A stretch of DNA of 6,078 nt, taken from positions 1-6,078 of the forward strand of contig JAFGQA010000115.1 in assembly GCA_016935885.1 (NCBI GenBank), written 5' to 3'. The stretch's first letter is position 1; the number at the start of each line of letters is the position of its first letter. A model generated the notes under the pieces. It was given only the letters and a program-made list of their open reading frames with translations. It searched no databases and was not told the origin of the DNA. Both the position numbers and the translations under genes were made by a program. This stretch comes from Phycisphaerae bacterium (GTDB lineage Bacteria; Planctomycetota; Phycisphaerae; UBA1845; UTPLA1). Positions 1 through 5,856 of the stretch are shown piece by piece.

Positions 1-16
1 CCCACGGGGGCGGGTC

Positions 17-99
17 GTTCATTACCCGTGAGAACAGGCTCGAATGGACGCCCACGGGTAAGCTCCGCCGCCGCTGGCGGCTCCGCTCACCCATGCGAC
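17..99 (-). repeat. R1 palindromic intergenic repeat, copy A
   Basis: Read on the minus strand, this stretch aligns with 5771-5850 on the plus strand at roughly 80% identity by eye, with a 3-base insertion in this copy. The shared core is an imperfect palindrome. An outer stem GGTAAGC (57-63) pairs with GCTCACC (85-91), with one wobble pair. An inner GCCGC/GCGGC stem lies within it (plus-strand core GCCGCTGGCGGC). A second perfect 9-bp inverted repeat, TTACCCGTG (22-30) and CACGGGTAA (53-61), overlaps its end. The function is unknown; it looks like a dispersed REP-type element. It may continue left of base 17. Confidence 0.65.
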
Positions 100-114
100 T
101 CCGCAAAAAGCGTA

Positions 115-141
115 CACGGACAAGCCGCCCGTTGCACCCAC
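115..141 (+). repeat. Degenerate R2 half-element
   Basis: The stretch reads CACGG-ACAAG-CCGCCCGTTGCACC. It matches the right arm of the R2 element at 5901-5928 (CACGGGCAG, ACAAG, CTGCCCGTG, GCACC) except for a deletion of about 4 bases in the left side of the stem and a few substitutions. The left arm is absent. It is probably a decayed copy lying next to R1 copy A. Confidence 0.45.
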
Positions 142-142
142 A

Positions 143-160
143 CTGCTCAGACATGAGCAG
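143..160. repeat. Perfect 7-bp hairpin, GACA loop
   Basis: CTGCTCA (143-149) and TGAGCAG (154-160) are exact reverse complements around a 4-base loop. It lies about 145 bases beyond the stop codon of the prepilin-like gene. Neither strand has a T-tract after it, so it is not a standard intrinsic terminator. It could stabilise an mRNA 3' end or be a chance palindrome. Confidence 0.35.
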
Positions 161-240
161 AGCCCGCGTAGGCCGTTCCACGTTTGAATATGGCGTTGGC
201 CCGTATGTGCGGCGGAGTCGAGGGCGATCGAAACAGGCGC

Positions 241-256
241 CGGGGACAGGCCCCCG
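241..256 (-). other. Weak GC hairpin, possible 3'-end structure
   Basis: CGGGG (241-245) and CCCCG (252-256) form a 5-bp GC-only stem with a 6-base loop, about 50-65 bases past the stop codon of the minus-strand prepilin-like gene. On that strand the stem is followed by GCGCCTGTTTCG, with only three T residues in a row. It is the nearest stem-loop to the gene end found by eye, but it lacks the U-run of a standard terminator. Confidence 0.2.
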
Positions 257-304
257 ATTCCACGTTTATTCGTCAATTGTCCCAGTGGCTCCTGGCCTCC
301 AAAC

Positions 305-1225
305 TCACAATCCATGCTGGAAGTTCGGCTGCCAAATAGTGCCGCCCAGGCCGTAGATCTGCCGCGTGTCGAAATAGCCATACCTGGCGTGTCCATCTGC
401 AAAGCCGACGGACCAAGCCGACCATCTGCGATGCCAACCCTTGTCCTGCGGCGGCGCGCCGCCCCCAATGCCGTCCGTCGTGGGCCCGGCCCGCTGGGTG
501 TGACTGTAGAAGCCCTGCTCGCACCACATGATGAGCTCCGATGCCTCGCCGCCGTCCATGTGCTTGGCGATCCTTCCGGGAAAACCACCGGGATTGAAGT
601 CCCCCAATGTGAAGTTGCCGGATGGGAGCGTATACCCCTGCGCCCAGCGTGTGTTCAAGGTGTAGCTGCTGCCGTTCACCTGCCAGGAGCTGAGAGCCTC
701 CGCCTCGCACGCTTCAGGGGCTTGGCTGATGAGGCCCACCGAGTGCGTGCGATCGCCCGGACAGACCCACAGTTCGATGGTCTCGTCGCCGCGAGCACCG
801 GGGCTTGTGAAGTCGTTCAGCGGTCGAATGTCCGCTGGGTACTCCTGGTAATCGGTCGTGTAGCCACCCCACGGCTCCTTGACAGGGGCCTTGAATCCCC
901 CGAAGACCCAAGGCGTAAAGAGGCTGATCCCGAATATCCCTCCTGGGCTGGCGAGGGTCCCACCGTAGGCAGGAAACTGATACCAGGGAATCAGCTTGGC
1001 GCCGCCCTGGTCGTCCATATACATGTTCGAGCCCTGGCCGATGCTACGAAGACTTGCGATGCACTTGGCTGCCTGGCCTTCGTTCCGCGCGCTGTGCAGG
1101 GCCGGCAGCAGGATCGCGATGAGCACGGCAATGATCGCGATCACCACCAGCAACTCTATCAGCGTAAACGCGCAGTGACCCGCCACCCTTGCGCAGGGTC
1201 TCCCTGTGCACGTATCCTCTCTCAT
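305..1225 (-). CDS. Type II secretion/type IV prepilin-like protein, H-Xn-DG class
   Basis: The predicted product has 306 residues and an exported pseudopilin-type architecture. A 19-residue basic leader ends in ...GHCA. FTLIELLVVIAIIAVLIAILLPAL follows, the prepilin-peptidase recognition site and hydrophobic helix, with the conserved Glu at +5 of the mature protein. Next comes the polar continuation of the helix (SARNEGQAAKC...SLRSIGQ). The C-terminal third ends with a VGFADGHARY stretch, which fits the 'processing-associated H-X9-DG' ending common in Planctomycetota; here 11 rather than 9 residues separate the nearest upstream His from DG. The residue before the cleavage site is Ala, not the usual Gly. 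ATG at 1225 was chosen over the in-frame ATG at 1318 because AGAGGG lies 7 bases upstream and because it gives a leader of normal length. The family is large and mostly uncharacterised, and a structural surface or pseudopilus role is inference. It is a single gene, 534 bp from its upstream neighbour. Confidence 0.92.
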   Translation of the reverse strand: MREDTCTGRPCARVAGHCAFTLIELLVVIAIIAVLIAILLPALHSARNEGQAAKCIASLRSIGQGSNMYMDDQGGAKLIPWYQFPAYGGTLASPGGIFGISLFTPWVFGGFKAPVKEPWGGYTTDYQEYPADIRPLNDFTSPGARGDETIELWVCPGDRTHSVGLISQAPEACEAEALSSWQVNGSSYTLNTRWAQGYTLPSGNFTLGDFNPGGFPGRIAKHMDGGEASELIMWCEQGFYSHTQRAGPTTDGIGGGAPPQDKGWHRRWSAWSVGFADGHARYGYFDTRQIYGLGGTIWQPNFQHGL

Positions 1226-1232
1226 GACTCCA

Positions 1233-1238
1233 CCCTCT
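1233..1238 (-). promoter_or_regulatory. Ribosome binding site of the prepilin-like gene
   Basis: On the minus strand AGAGGG lies 7 bases before ATG 1225, with a second GGAG closer in at 1228-1231. This decides the start codon: the in-frame upstream ATG at 1318 would add 31 residues before an already complete prepilin leader. Confidence 0.6.
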
Positions 1239-1350
1239 GACACCAGACTTCTCACAGAAGCCCGGTCCCCAGACATCCGGCCCGCATTGGTTACGGCCCC
1301 CTTACCGATGCCGGTCATTGAGGACAGTGCCGGACATCCGCAAAGAAACT

Positions 1351-1379
1351 ATTGTACCTTGCCGTTACATAAAACACAA
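1351..1379 (-). promoter_or_regulatory. Candidate sigma-70-type promoter for the prepilin-like gene
   Basis: On the minus strand, TTGTGT (1374-1379) is followed after 17 bases by TACAAT (1351-1356). The -10 box matches TATAAT at 5 of 6 positions; the -35 box matches TTGACA at 3 of 6 with the key TTG intact. The spacing is optimal and this is a locally AT-richer patch in GC-rich DNA. A start near base 1344 would give a leader of about 120 bases. It is predicted by eye only. Confidence 0.4.
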
Positions 1380-1388
1380 GGCAGCCGG

Positions 1389-1545
1389 GTCGACGGCGGT
1401 CCGTGACAGTTTAGGCCGGTGCCACTGGCAGCTTGCCTGCCAGTGTCTATGCCCCAGGTGTCCACAAGAGAGACCGCACGGGCGGGCAAGCCGCCTGTGG
1501 CATCCAGAATCGAATGCCGCCGGAAGTGTCACGGACCCGGTCGAC
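1389..1545. mobile_element. MITE-like palindromic unit with ~20-bp inverted ends
   Basis: The left end GTCGAC-GGC-GGTCCGTGACA (1389-1408) is mirrored on the right by TGTCACGGACC-CG-GTCGAC (1527-1545). 11 bases at the inner side and 6 at the outer side are exact reverse complements, with a one-base length difference between them. The R2 double hairpin (1420-1502) sits inside. There is no coding sequence and no clear target-site duplication at the outer edges. The 157-bp size, inverted ends and palindromic interior resemble a non-autonomous miniature transposable element. It could also be a nested repeat-in-repeat with no mobility. Confidence 0.45.
1420..1502 (+). repeat. R2 double-hairpin repeat, copy 1
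   Basis: It is two hairpins in a head-to-head arrangement. The left is CACTGGCAG (1423-1431), loop CTTGC, CTGCCAGTG (1437-1445), a perfect 9-bp stem. The right is CACGGGCGG (1477-1485), loop GCAAG, CCGCCTGTG (1491-1499), 9 bp with one G-T pair. The two arms are also imperfect inverted copies of each other (about 21 of 25 positions), so the whole can fold as one long stem, and the two loops are complementary. The 31-base spacer is unlike that of copy 2. The arrangement resembles bacterial REP pairs (BIMEs). Confidence 0.75.
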
Positions 1546-1690
1546 TGTCACGAATTGACACGGCAATCACACGCTCGAATTCAAATGGGGATTACGCATC
1601 AATCCGGCACATAACCGAGCTTGCGATTGCCCTGACACACTGGAGGCGGCGCCTGTTGATGTATCGCAATGACGACGCCCATATCAACAT

Positions 1691-1722
1691 CAAGACTGCG
1701 GCACCGGCGCCAGAGCCTTGTA
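1691..1722 (+). repeat. R3 palindromic repeat, decayed copy
   Basis: It begins with CAAGACTGCGGCACC, a 15-base string identical to 5640-5654, followed by GGCGCCAGAGCC. The closing half of the hairpin (CCGGTG in other copies) is degraded to CCTTG. It lies about 40 bases past the stop of the membrane-protein gene, so it falls in the 3' region of the operon transcript. Confidence 0.45.
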
Positions 1723-1759
1723 TCGAGCGCCGTCCGGCGGCCAACGTAGCGCCGTCGTG

Positions 1760-2188
1760 CTAAGTGAGAGGATTGTCCGGCGAGTCCTCGCCAGCCCCAA
1801 AGGACGCGGGGCCCCCGCCCACGTCGTCGGCTCCACCATCGGGCCCGGAACTTGGGCCGTCATCGGGATCCGCGGGAAGCCTGTGCATGCTCCACACGTC
1901 CTCATAGCGCGTCGGTCTGCGCCGGCCCGGCGCCAAGTACGCCCTGAACCGCCTTGAAAACACCACGATCGCGGTCGCGGAGACCAGCAGAATAATGAGC
2001 AACACGACGGCCCAGAACAACGTACGCGACCACCGCGCGACGACCGGATCAACCTGCTTGCCCGCGGGTTGTGTCGCCGAGTGGGCCGCGGTGTCGAACG
2101 ATTGGGCGTAACCTGAAGCGGCTGCTCCATGCGTCACGGCAATAGCTGATAGCAGGATCACGACCGACCGCACGATCGCCCATCTCAT
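1760..2188 (-). CDS. Small single-pass membrane protein of unknown function
   Basis: I do not recognise this 142-residue protein. Residues 1-25 look like a signal peptide or first membrane segment (MRWAIVRSVVILLSAIAV, then small residues). A polar stretch follows, then a strong transmembrane helix at about 57-78 (LFWAVVLLIILLVSATAIVVF). After it comes a very basic patch (SRRFRAYLAPGRRRPTR, about 79-94), which by the positive-inside rule places the C-terminus in the cytoplasm. The last 35 or so residues are rich in Asp, Gly and Pro and probably disordered. ATG 2188 was chosen because it starts the signal-like sequence; longer in-frame starts (2266, 2401) would overlap the J-domain gene and encode unlikely sequence. 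The ribosome binding site is weak. It lies 61 bases after the J-domain gene and is probably cotranscribed. The hydrophobic segments make this frame far more credible than the overlapping Arg/Pro-rich frame at 1690-2130. Confidence 0.72.
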   Translation of the reverse strand: MRWAIVRSVVILLSAIAVTHGAAASGYAQSFDTAAHSATQPAGKQVDPVVARWSRTLFWAVVLLIILLVSATAIVVFSRRFRAYLAPGRRRPTRYEDVWSMHRLPADPDDGPSSGPDGGADDVGGGPASFGAGEDSPDNPLT

Positions 2189-2249
2189 TTGACGCGTGCA
2201 TCGGCCTGCGTTTCCTGTCGGTCTGTTCACACGCCGCTCCGCGGTGTCG

Positions 2250-3215
2250 TCACGACCACAAATCATCTCGTGGCGAGCCGCGGTCGGTTGCGGCGAGCCT
2301 CTCGAGAAGGTCGCGCTGTTCGTCCGTGAGCTGCCGAGATGGCACGATCTTGATGACCGCGTAATGATCACCGCGCTGGCCGCCCTTCGGGCTCGGAACA
2401 CCCAGCCCGGCCAGACGCAGCTTCGCCCCGCTCGCGGTGCCCGGCGGAATGGTGACCGTGCGAGTACCGTCGATCGTAGGGAGATCGACCTTCGCCCCGA
2501 GCGCGGCCTCCGCGATCGTGATGGGCACGTCGAGGTAGATGTCGTCGCCGCGACGCTCCAGGTACGGATGCGGCTGAACCGAGCAGGTCACATACAGATC
2601 ACCAGCGGCGCGCCGGCGCGTGGCCGGCCGACCCTTTCCGCGCACCCGGATCCGCTGGCCGTCTCGGACACCAGGAGGAATCCGGACCGAGATCTCCTGA
2701 GGCCGGCCCCGGCCGATATCCAACCGCAACTCCAACGTTGTCCCCCGGATTGCCTGCTCGAACGTGAGCGAGACGGTATGTTCGACGTCCTGAGCGTGCG
2801 GAGGCTCCGCAGTGTGTACACGGGGCCCGGGCCCGCCGCTTTGGAAGAACTGGTCGAAGATCGACGCTCCGCCGCCGCTCGGCCCGGTCGAGAAGCCGAA
2901 GTCGAATAGGTCTTCCAGGTCACCGACGTCCATCGGCTGCCCGCGGGGTCCTGTCCGCGTCCAGGTCCCGCCGCCCTGGCCGAACCGCGAATCCACGCCG
3001 GCATGGCCAAACTGGTCGTAACGAGCACGCTTGTCCTTGTCGGTCAGGACGGCGTAGGCCTCCTGGATCTCCTTGAATTTGGTCTCGGCTTCCTCGTTGT
3101 CCTTGTTCTGATCGGGATGGTATTGCTTGGCCAGCCGCCGGTAGGCCCGCTTGATCTCCCCCGCGTCCGCGCTTCTTGATACGCCGAGGACGTCGTAGTA
3201 ATCACGTTTGGCCAT
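2250..3215 (-). CDS. J-domain co-chaperone, CbpA-type (DnaJ without zinc finger)
   Basis: The 321-residue protein should stimulate the ATPase of a DnaK-type Hsp70 in the cytoplasm and deliver unfolded clients. Residues 3-68 are a complete J domain ([13 protein letters not shown]...) with the essential HPD at 33-35 and the closing [10 protein letters not shown] Gly/Phe-rich linker spans about 70-135, including LEDLFDFGF. Two C-terminal substrate-binding domains follow (about 141-225 and 226-292), with typical [32 protein letters not shown] and GDHYAVIKI stretches. There are no CxxCxGxG repeats; the only Cys is residue 211. This places it in the class B/CbpA group rather than true DnaJ. No dnaK or grpE is nearby, so it is probably an accessory J protein. 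ATG 3215 lies only 6 bases after the peptidase stop and has a poor Shine-Dalgarno, suggesting translational coupling. DNA binding, known for E. coli CbpA, cannot be inferred here. Confidence 0.95.
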   Translation of the reverse strand: MAKRDYYDVLGVSRSADAGEIKRAYRRLAKQYHPDQNKDNEEAETKFKEIQEAYAVLTDKDKRARYDQFGHAGVDSRFGQGGGTWTRTGPRGQPMDVGDLEDLFDFGFSTGPSGGGASIFDQFFQSGGPGPRVHTAEPPHAQDVEHTVSLTFEQAIRGTTLELRLDIGRGRPQEISVRIPPGVRDGQRIRVRGKGRPATRRRAAGDLYVTCSVQPHPYLERRGDDIYLDVPITIAEAALGAKVDLPTIDGTRTVTIPPGTASGAKLRLAGLGVPSPKGGQRGDHYAVIKIVPSRQLTDEQRDLLERLAATDRGSPRDDLWS

Positions 3216-3221
3216 GTCGGG

Positions 3222-5387
3222 TCATCCGCGGCATTGCACGGCCGCCTCGTCGACGCCGAGCGTTCGCACGAGGAACGCCCATTGATCCGCGATCTCCTCT
3301 ATGACCATCCAGGTCGGCTTGCCGGCGCCGTGGCCGGCCCGCGTCTCAATCCGAATCAGCACGGGAGCGTCGCCGGCCTGGGCTGCCTGCAACGCGGCGG
3401 CAAACTTGAAGCTGTGCGCCGGCACAACGCGGTCGTCGTGATCGGCCGTCGTGATCATCGTCGCCGGATAGCGCGTGCCTTTCTTCAGGTTGTGCAGCGG
3501 GGAATAGGCATAGATCGCCTCGAACTCCTCGGGATCATCGGGCGTGCCGTAGTCGGAAACCCAGGCGTGACCTATGGTGAACTTGTGGAACCTTAGCATG
3601 TCCATGACGCCGACGGCCGGCAATGCCGCACCGAACAAATCCGGCCGTTGCGTCATGCACGCGCCGACGAGCAGACCGCCGTTGCTCGCCCCCCCGATGG
3701 CCAGTTTTGCGGGCCGTGTGTACTTGTTGTCGATCAGCCACTCGGCCGCGGCAATGAAGTCGTCAAACACGTTCTGTTTGTTCAGCTTCCTGCCGGCATC
3801 GTGCCACGCCTTCCCGTATTCGCCGCCGCCGCGGATATTCGCCATGGCAAACACGCCGCCCATCTCCATCCACGCGAGGTTGGAGATGCTAAAATACGGC
3901 GTCAGCGAATAGTCGAAACCACCGTAGCCATACAGGTAGGTCGGGTTGCTGCCGTCGAGCTTCAGGCCCTTCTTGTGGGTAATAAACATCGGCACGCGGG
4001 TGCCGTCCTTGCTGGCGTAGAAAACCTGCTTGGATACGTAGTCGTCGGGGTCGTAGTCGACGTTGGGCCGCTTCCACAGCGTGCTCTCGCCAGTCACCAT
4101 GTCGTAGCGATAGATGGTCGGCGGGGTGTTGAAACTGGTATAAACGTAGAATGTCTCCTTATCCTTCCGCTCGCCGCTGAAGCCGCCGGCGGAGCCCACG
4201 CCGGGGAAGTCCACATCGCGGACCGGCTTGCCGAGCAGGTTGTACATCTTGACCATCGTGTGGGCGTCTTTGAGGTACGAGGCGACAAACATATCGTTGA
4301 CCGCGTTCACACCTTGAAGCGTCTCCTCCGCCTCGGCGATGATCTCCCGCCAGTTCTCGCGCTCTGGTTTGCGGATGTCAATGGCGATCACCCGGCCGCG
4401 CGGCGCGTCGGCGTCGGTCTTAAACCAGAAAACCGGCCCGTCGTTGTCGATGAACTCGTACTGGGCGTCGAACTCGTTCAGCAACTCCACCACTGGCGCG
4501 TCGCTGACGACCAGGCTTTTGTAGAACACGGCGTTGTTGTGCGTGTCGCTCTTTCCAACACCGATGATCAGAAATTGCCCATCGTCCGTGACCTCCCCGC
4601 CGAACATCCAGTCCTTCTCGTCAGGTCGATCGTAGATCAACTTGTCCTGTTCCTGCGGCGTGCCGAGCTTGTGATAAAAAAGCTTGTGGTAGTAGTTCTG
4701 GCTTTGGAGTGCCTGGCCTTCCTTGGGCTCGTCATAGCGGCTGTAGAAGAAGCCCTTGCCCGACTTGGCCCACGAAGCCCCGGAGAACTTGATCCACTTG
4801 AGGTGATCGGACAGATCCTCGGCGGTCTCCACGTTCCGAACGTGGTATTCCTGCCAGTCCGAGCCGGCCACCGAAACGCCGTACGCCAGCAGTTCGCCAT
4901 CCTTGCTGACCGCCCCGCCAGCAAGCGCCACGGTGCCGTCCTCGGAGAACTTGTTCGGATCGAGCAGGACCCGCGCCTCGCCGTCGAGCGAGTCCGTGGT
5001 GTAAAGCACGTATTGGTTTTGCAGCCCGTCGTTCTTCATAAAGAAATACCGCGCGCCCTTCTTCGTGGGAGCGCTGTATTTCTCGTAATTCCAAAGCTTG
5101 GTCAGCCGAGCGTTGATCTTCTCCCGGGCGGGGATCGACTCGAGATAAGGAAACGTGACCGCATTCTGCGCCTTGACCCAGGCCGCGGTCTCCTCGGAGT
5201 TGTCGTCCTCCAGCCACCGATAGGGATCGGCGACCTCGACGCCGTGAAAGACATCAACCTGGTTCACCTGCTTCGTCTCCGGATACACTAGATTCTGCTG
5301 AGTTTGATGCGAGTCATGCGAGCAACTCGTACTTGCGACGGCAAAAGCCAGCGCGACGACGACAATACCAATACAACGCGGCGGCAT
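3222..5387 (-). CDS. Exported prolyl oligopeptidase (serine peptidase family S9A)
   Basis: The 721-residue enzyme cleaves short peptides after proline. Residues 1-22 form a signal peptide (MPPRCIGIVVVALAFAVASTSC). The Cys at 22, followed by a polar linker, suggests a lipoprotein, but STSC is a weak lipobox, so ordinary secretion is possible. The N-terminal family signature DPYRWLED lies at about 54-61. A seven-bladed beta-propeller that limits substrate size should span about 60-410, with the alpha/beta-hydrolase domain after it. Visible active-site features are YGYGGF (about 486-491), nucleophile Ser568 in GGASNGG, Trp609 in FHKFTIGHAW (proline stacking), Asp651 and Arg653 in DHDDRVV, and His686 in AGHGAGKP. 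The triad is complete and the length normal (mammalian enzyme about 710 plus a signal). ATG 5387 was chosen over the in-frame ATG at 5450 because AAGGAG precedes it by 6 bases and the signal peptide begins there. It is the first gene of the presumed operon. Peptide scavenging in the cell envelope is the likely role. Confidence 0.97.
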   Translation of the reverse strand: MPPRCIGIVVVALAFAVASTSCSHDSHQTQQNLVYPETKQVNQVDVFHGVEVADPYRWLEDDNSEETAAWVKAQNAVTFPYLESIPAREKINARLTKLWNYEKYSAPTKKGARYFFMKNDGLQNQYVLYTTDSLDGEARVLLDPNKFSEDGTVALAGGAVSKDGELLAYGVSVAGSDWQEYHVRNVETAEDLSDHLKWIKFSGASWAKSGKGFFYSRYDEPKEGQALQSQNYYHKLFYHKLGTPQEQDKLIYDRPDEKDWMFGGEVTDDGQFLIIGVGKSDTHNNAVFYKSLVVSDAPVVELLNEFDAQYEFIDNDGPVFWFKTDADAPRGRVIAIDIRKPERENWREIIAEAEETLQGVNAVNDMFVASYLKDAHTMVKMYNLLGKPVRDVDFPGVGSAGGFSGERKDKETFYVYTSFNTPPTIYRYDMVTGESTLWKRPNVDYDPDDYVSKQVFYASKDGTRVPMFITHKKGLKLDGSNPTYLYGYGGFDYSLTPYFSISNLAWMEMGGVFAMANIRGGGEYGKAWHDAGRKLNKQNVFDDFIAAAEWLIDNKYTRPAKLAIGGASNGGLLVGACMTQRPDLFGAALPAVGVMDMLRFHKFTIGHAWVSDYGTPDDPEEFEAIYAYSPLHNLKKGTRYPATMITTADHDDRVVPAHSFKFAAALQAAQAGDAPVLIRIETRAGHGAGKPTWMVIEEIADQWAFLVRTLGVDEAAVQCRG

Positions 5388-5393
5388 GGTGGT

Positions 5394-5399
5394 CTCCTT
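5394..5399 (-). promoter_or_regulatory. Strong ribosome binding site of the oligopeptidase gene
   Basis: On the minus strand AAGGAG lies 6 bases before ATG 5387, a near-perfect Shine-Dalgarno. It fixes the start and excludes the 21-residue Arg-rich extension from the in-frame ATG at 5450. It is clearly stronger than the sites of the two downstream genes. Confidence 0.75.
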
Positions 5400-5468
5400 C
5401 AAAGCACTCGTTTGTGTGTTTCCTGAACGGCGCCTCCTCGTGCGCCCCACAGGATAAACGACTCAGGC

Positions 5469-5474
5469 AGTATA
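5469..5474 (-). promoter_or_regulatory. Possible -10 box for the operon
   Basis: On the minus strand TATACT matches TATAAT at 5 of 6 positions and lies about 80 bases before the oligopeptidase start. No good -35 hexamer is found at 16-19 bases and there is no TG extension, so this is only a weak promoter candidate. It sits in a short AT-rich island within GC-rich DNA. Confidence 0.22.
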
Positions 5475-5639
5475 CCTTAACGGCCGCACCAGTGCACACA
5501 TCCGGCCTCCTCGCGAAAACCCGCGGTCCCGTTTCCGATGGCGACTTGACGCCGGGCCACTGAGATGCGGCCTCCTCCCCGTCGATCCCGGCCCAGGCTT
5601 GCCTACGTGGGACGAACCGCGGAGAATACGAGCCTCGCC

Positions 5640-5675
5640 CAAGACTGCGGCACCAGTGCCGAAGCCGGTGTCTCA
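5640..5675 (+). repeat. R3 palindromic repeat, variant copy
   Basis: It starts with CAAGACTGCGGCACC, identical to 1691-1705, continues AGTGCCGAAG and ends CCGGTGTCTCA. The outer CACC and GGTG halves are kept, but the inner stem is altered (AGTG in place of GGCG), so the hairpin is weaker than that at 6019-6037. Confidence 0.5.
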
Positions 5676-5770
5676 TCACGGGAGGTCTTCGGACAGATTC
5701 TGAGACGGCAGCGCTATGTGATTCGTGGATCCTCGCCCGAAGCCCACGGACGTTGTGCGTGTTTGGCGGG

Positions 5771-5850
5771 GTGGCATAGGTAAGCAGGGCCGCCAGCGGC
5801 GGAGCTTACCCGTAGGCATCCATTCCAGGTTGTCTTCACCGGTAACGAGT
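5771..5850 (+). repeat. R1 palindromic intergenic repeat, copy B
   Basis: It is the counterpart, in opposite orientation, of 17-99. The core is a strong imperfect palindrome: GGTAAGC (5779-5785) and GCTTACC (5804-5810) form a perfect 7-bp outer stem. A symmetric 3-by-3 internal loop (AGG/GGA) and an inner stem GCCGC-CA-GCGGC (5789-5800) lie inside it. Similarity to copy A continues past the hairpin through CCGT.GGC.TCCATTC to about CGGTAACGA. It directly abuts R2 copy 2. Confidence 0.65.
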
Positions 5851-5856
5851 GTGGGT

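Larger units (their letters stand above)
1..304. other. Non-coding region downstream of the prepilin-like gene
   Basis: No credible gene is seen here. Open frames that cross it are low-complexity, Arg/Pro/Ser-rich translations of repeat DNA with no recognisable domain. It holds an R1 palindromic repeat (17-99), a degenerate R2 half-element (115-141), a perfect 7-bp hairpin (143-160) and a 5-bp GC hairpin (241-256). It lies 3' of the minus-strand gene ending at 305, so part of it is probably that gene's 3' untranslated region. No hairpin with a following T-tract was found, so no intrinsic terminator can be assigned. Confidence 0.7.
1226..1759. other. Non-coding gap between the operon and the prepilin-like gene
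   Basis: No gene is supported across these 534 bases. Plus-strand frames here lack domains, and they translate repeat sequence. Read along the minus strand, it contains an R3 repeat just after the operon (1691-1722), a MITE-like inverted-repeat unit enclosing an R2 element (1389-1545), a candidate promoter (1351-1379) and a leader of roughly 120 bases before ATG 1225. A short inverted repeat TGTCA/TGACA (1546-1550 and 1556-1560) sits immediately beside the MITE-like unit. The 1561-1690 stretch shows nothing recognisable. Confidence 0.7.

Noticed and set aside
22..588. 188-codon minus-strand frame crossing the end of the prepilin-like gene
   Set aside because: It overlaps the prepilin-like gene in another frame and otherwise translates repeat DNA.
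314..1240. 308-codon open frame on the plus strand, opposite the prepilin-like gene
   Set aside because: It is the antisense shadow of a gene with an unmistakable prepilin N-terminus; no domain or export signal is seen in the translation.
1420..1502. CRISPR-like array, because of repeated similar arms
   Set aside because: There are only two inverted arms and no regularly spaced direct repeats with unique spacers; no cas genes are present.
1690..2130. 146-codon minus-strand frame overlapping the small membrane protein
   Set aside because: The translation is Arg/Pro/Ser-rich without structure, whereas the alternative frame has a signal-like N-terminus and a clean transmembrane helix.
2250..3215. 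Classical DnaJ with zinc-binding domain
   Set aside because: There are no CxxCxGxG motifs; a single Cys is present, so the CbpA-type architecture fits better.
3648..5291. 547-codon open frame on the plus strand, opposite the oligopeptidase gene
   Set aside because: It is antisense to a gene with a full catalytic triad and family signatures. Its translation (Val/Arg/Leu/His-rich, no domain) is typical of the mirror frame of GC-rich coding DNA.
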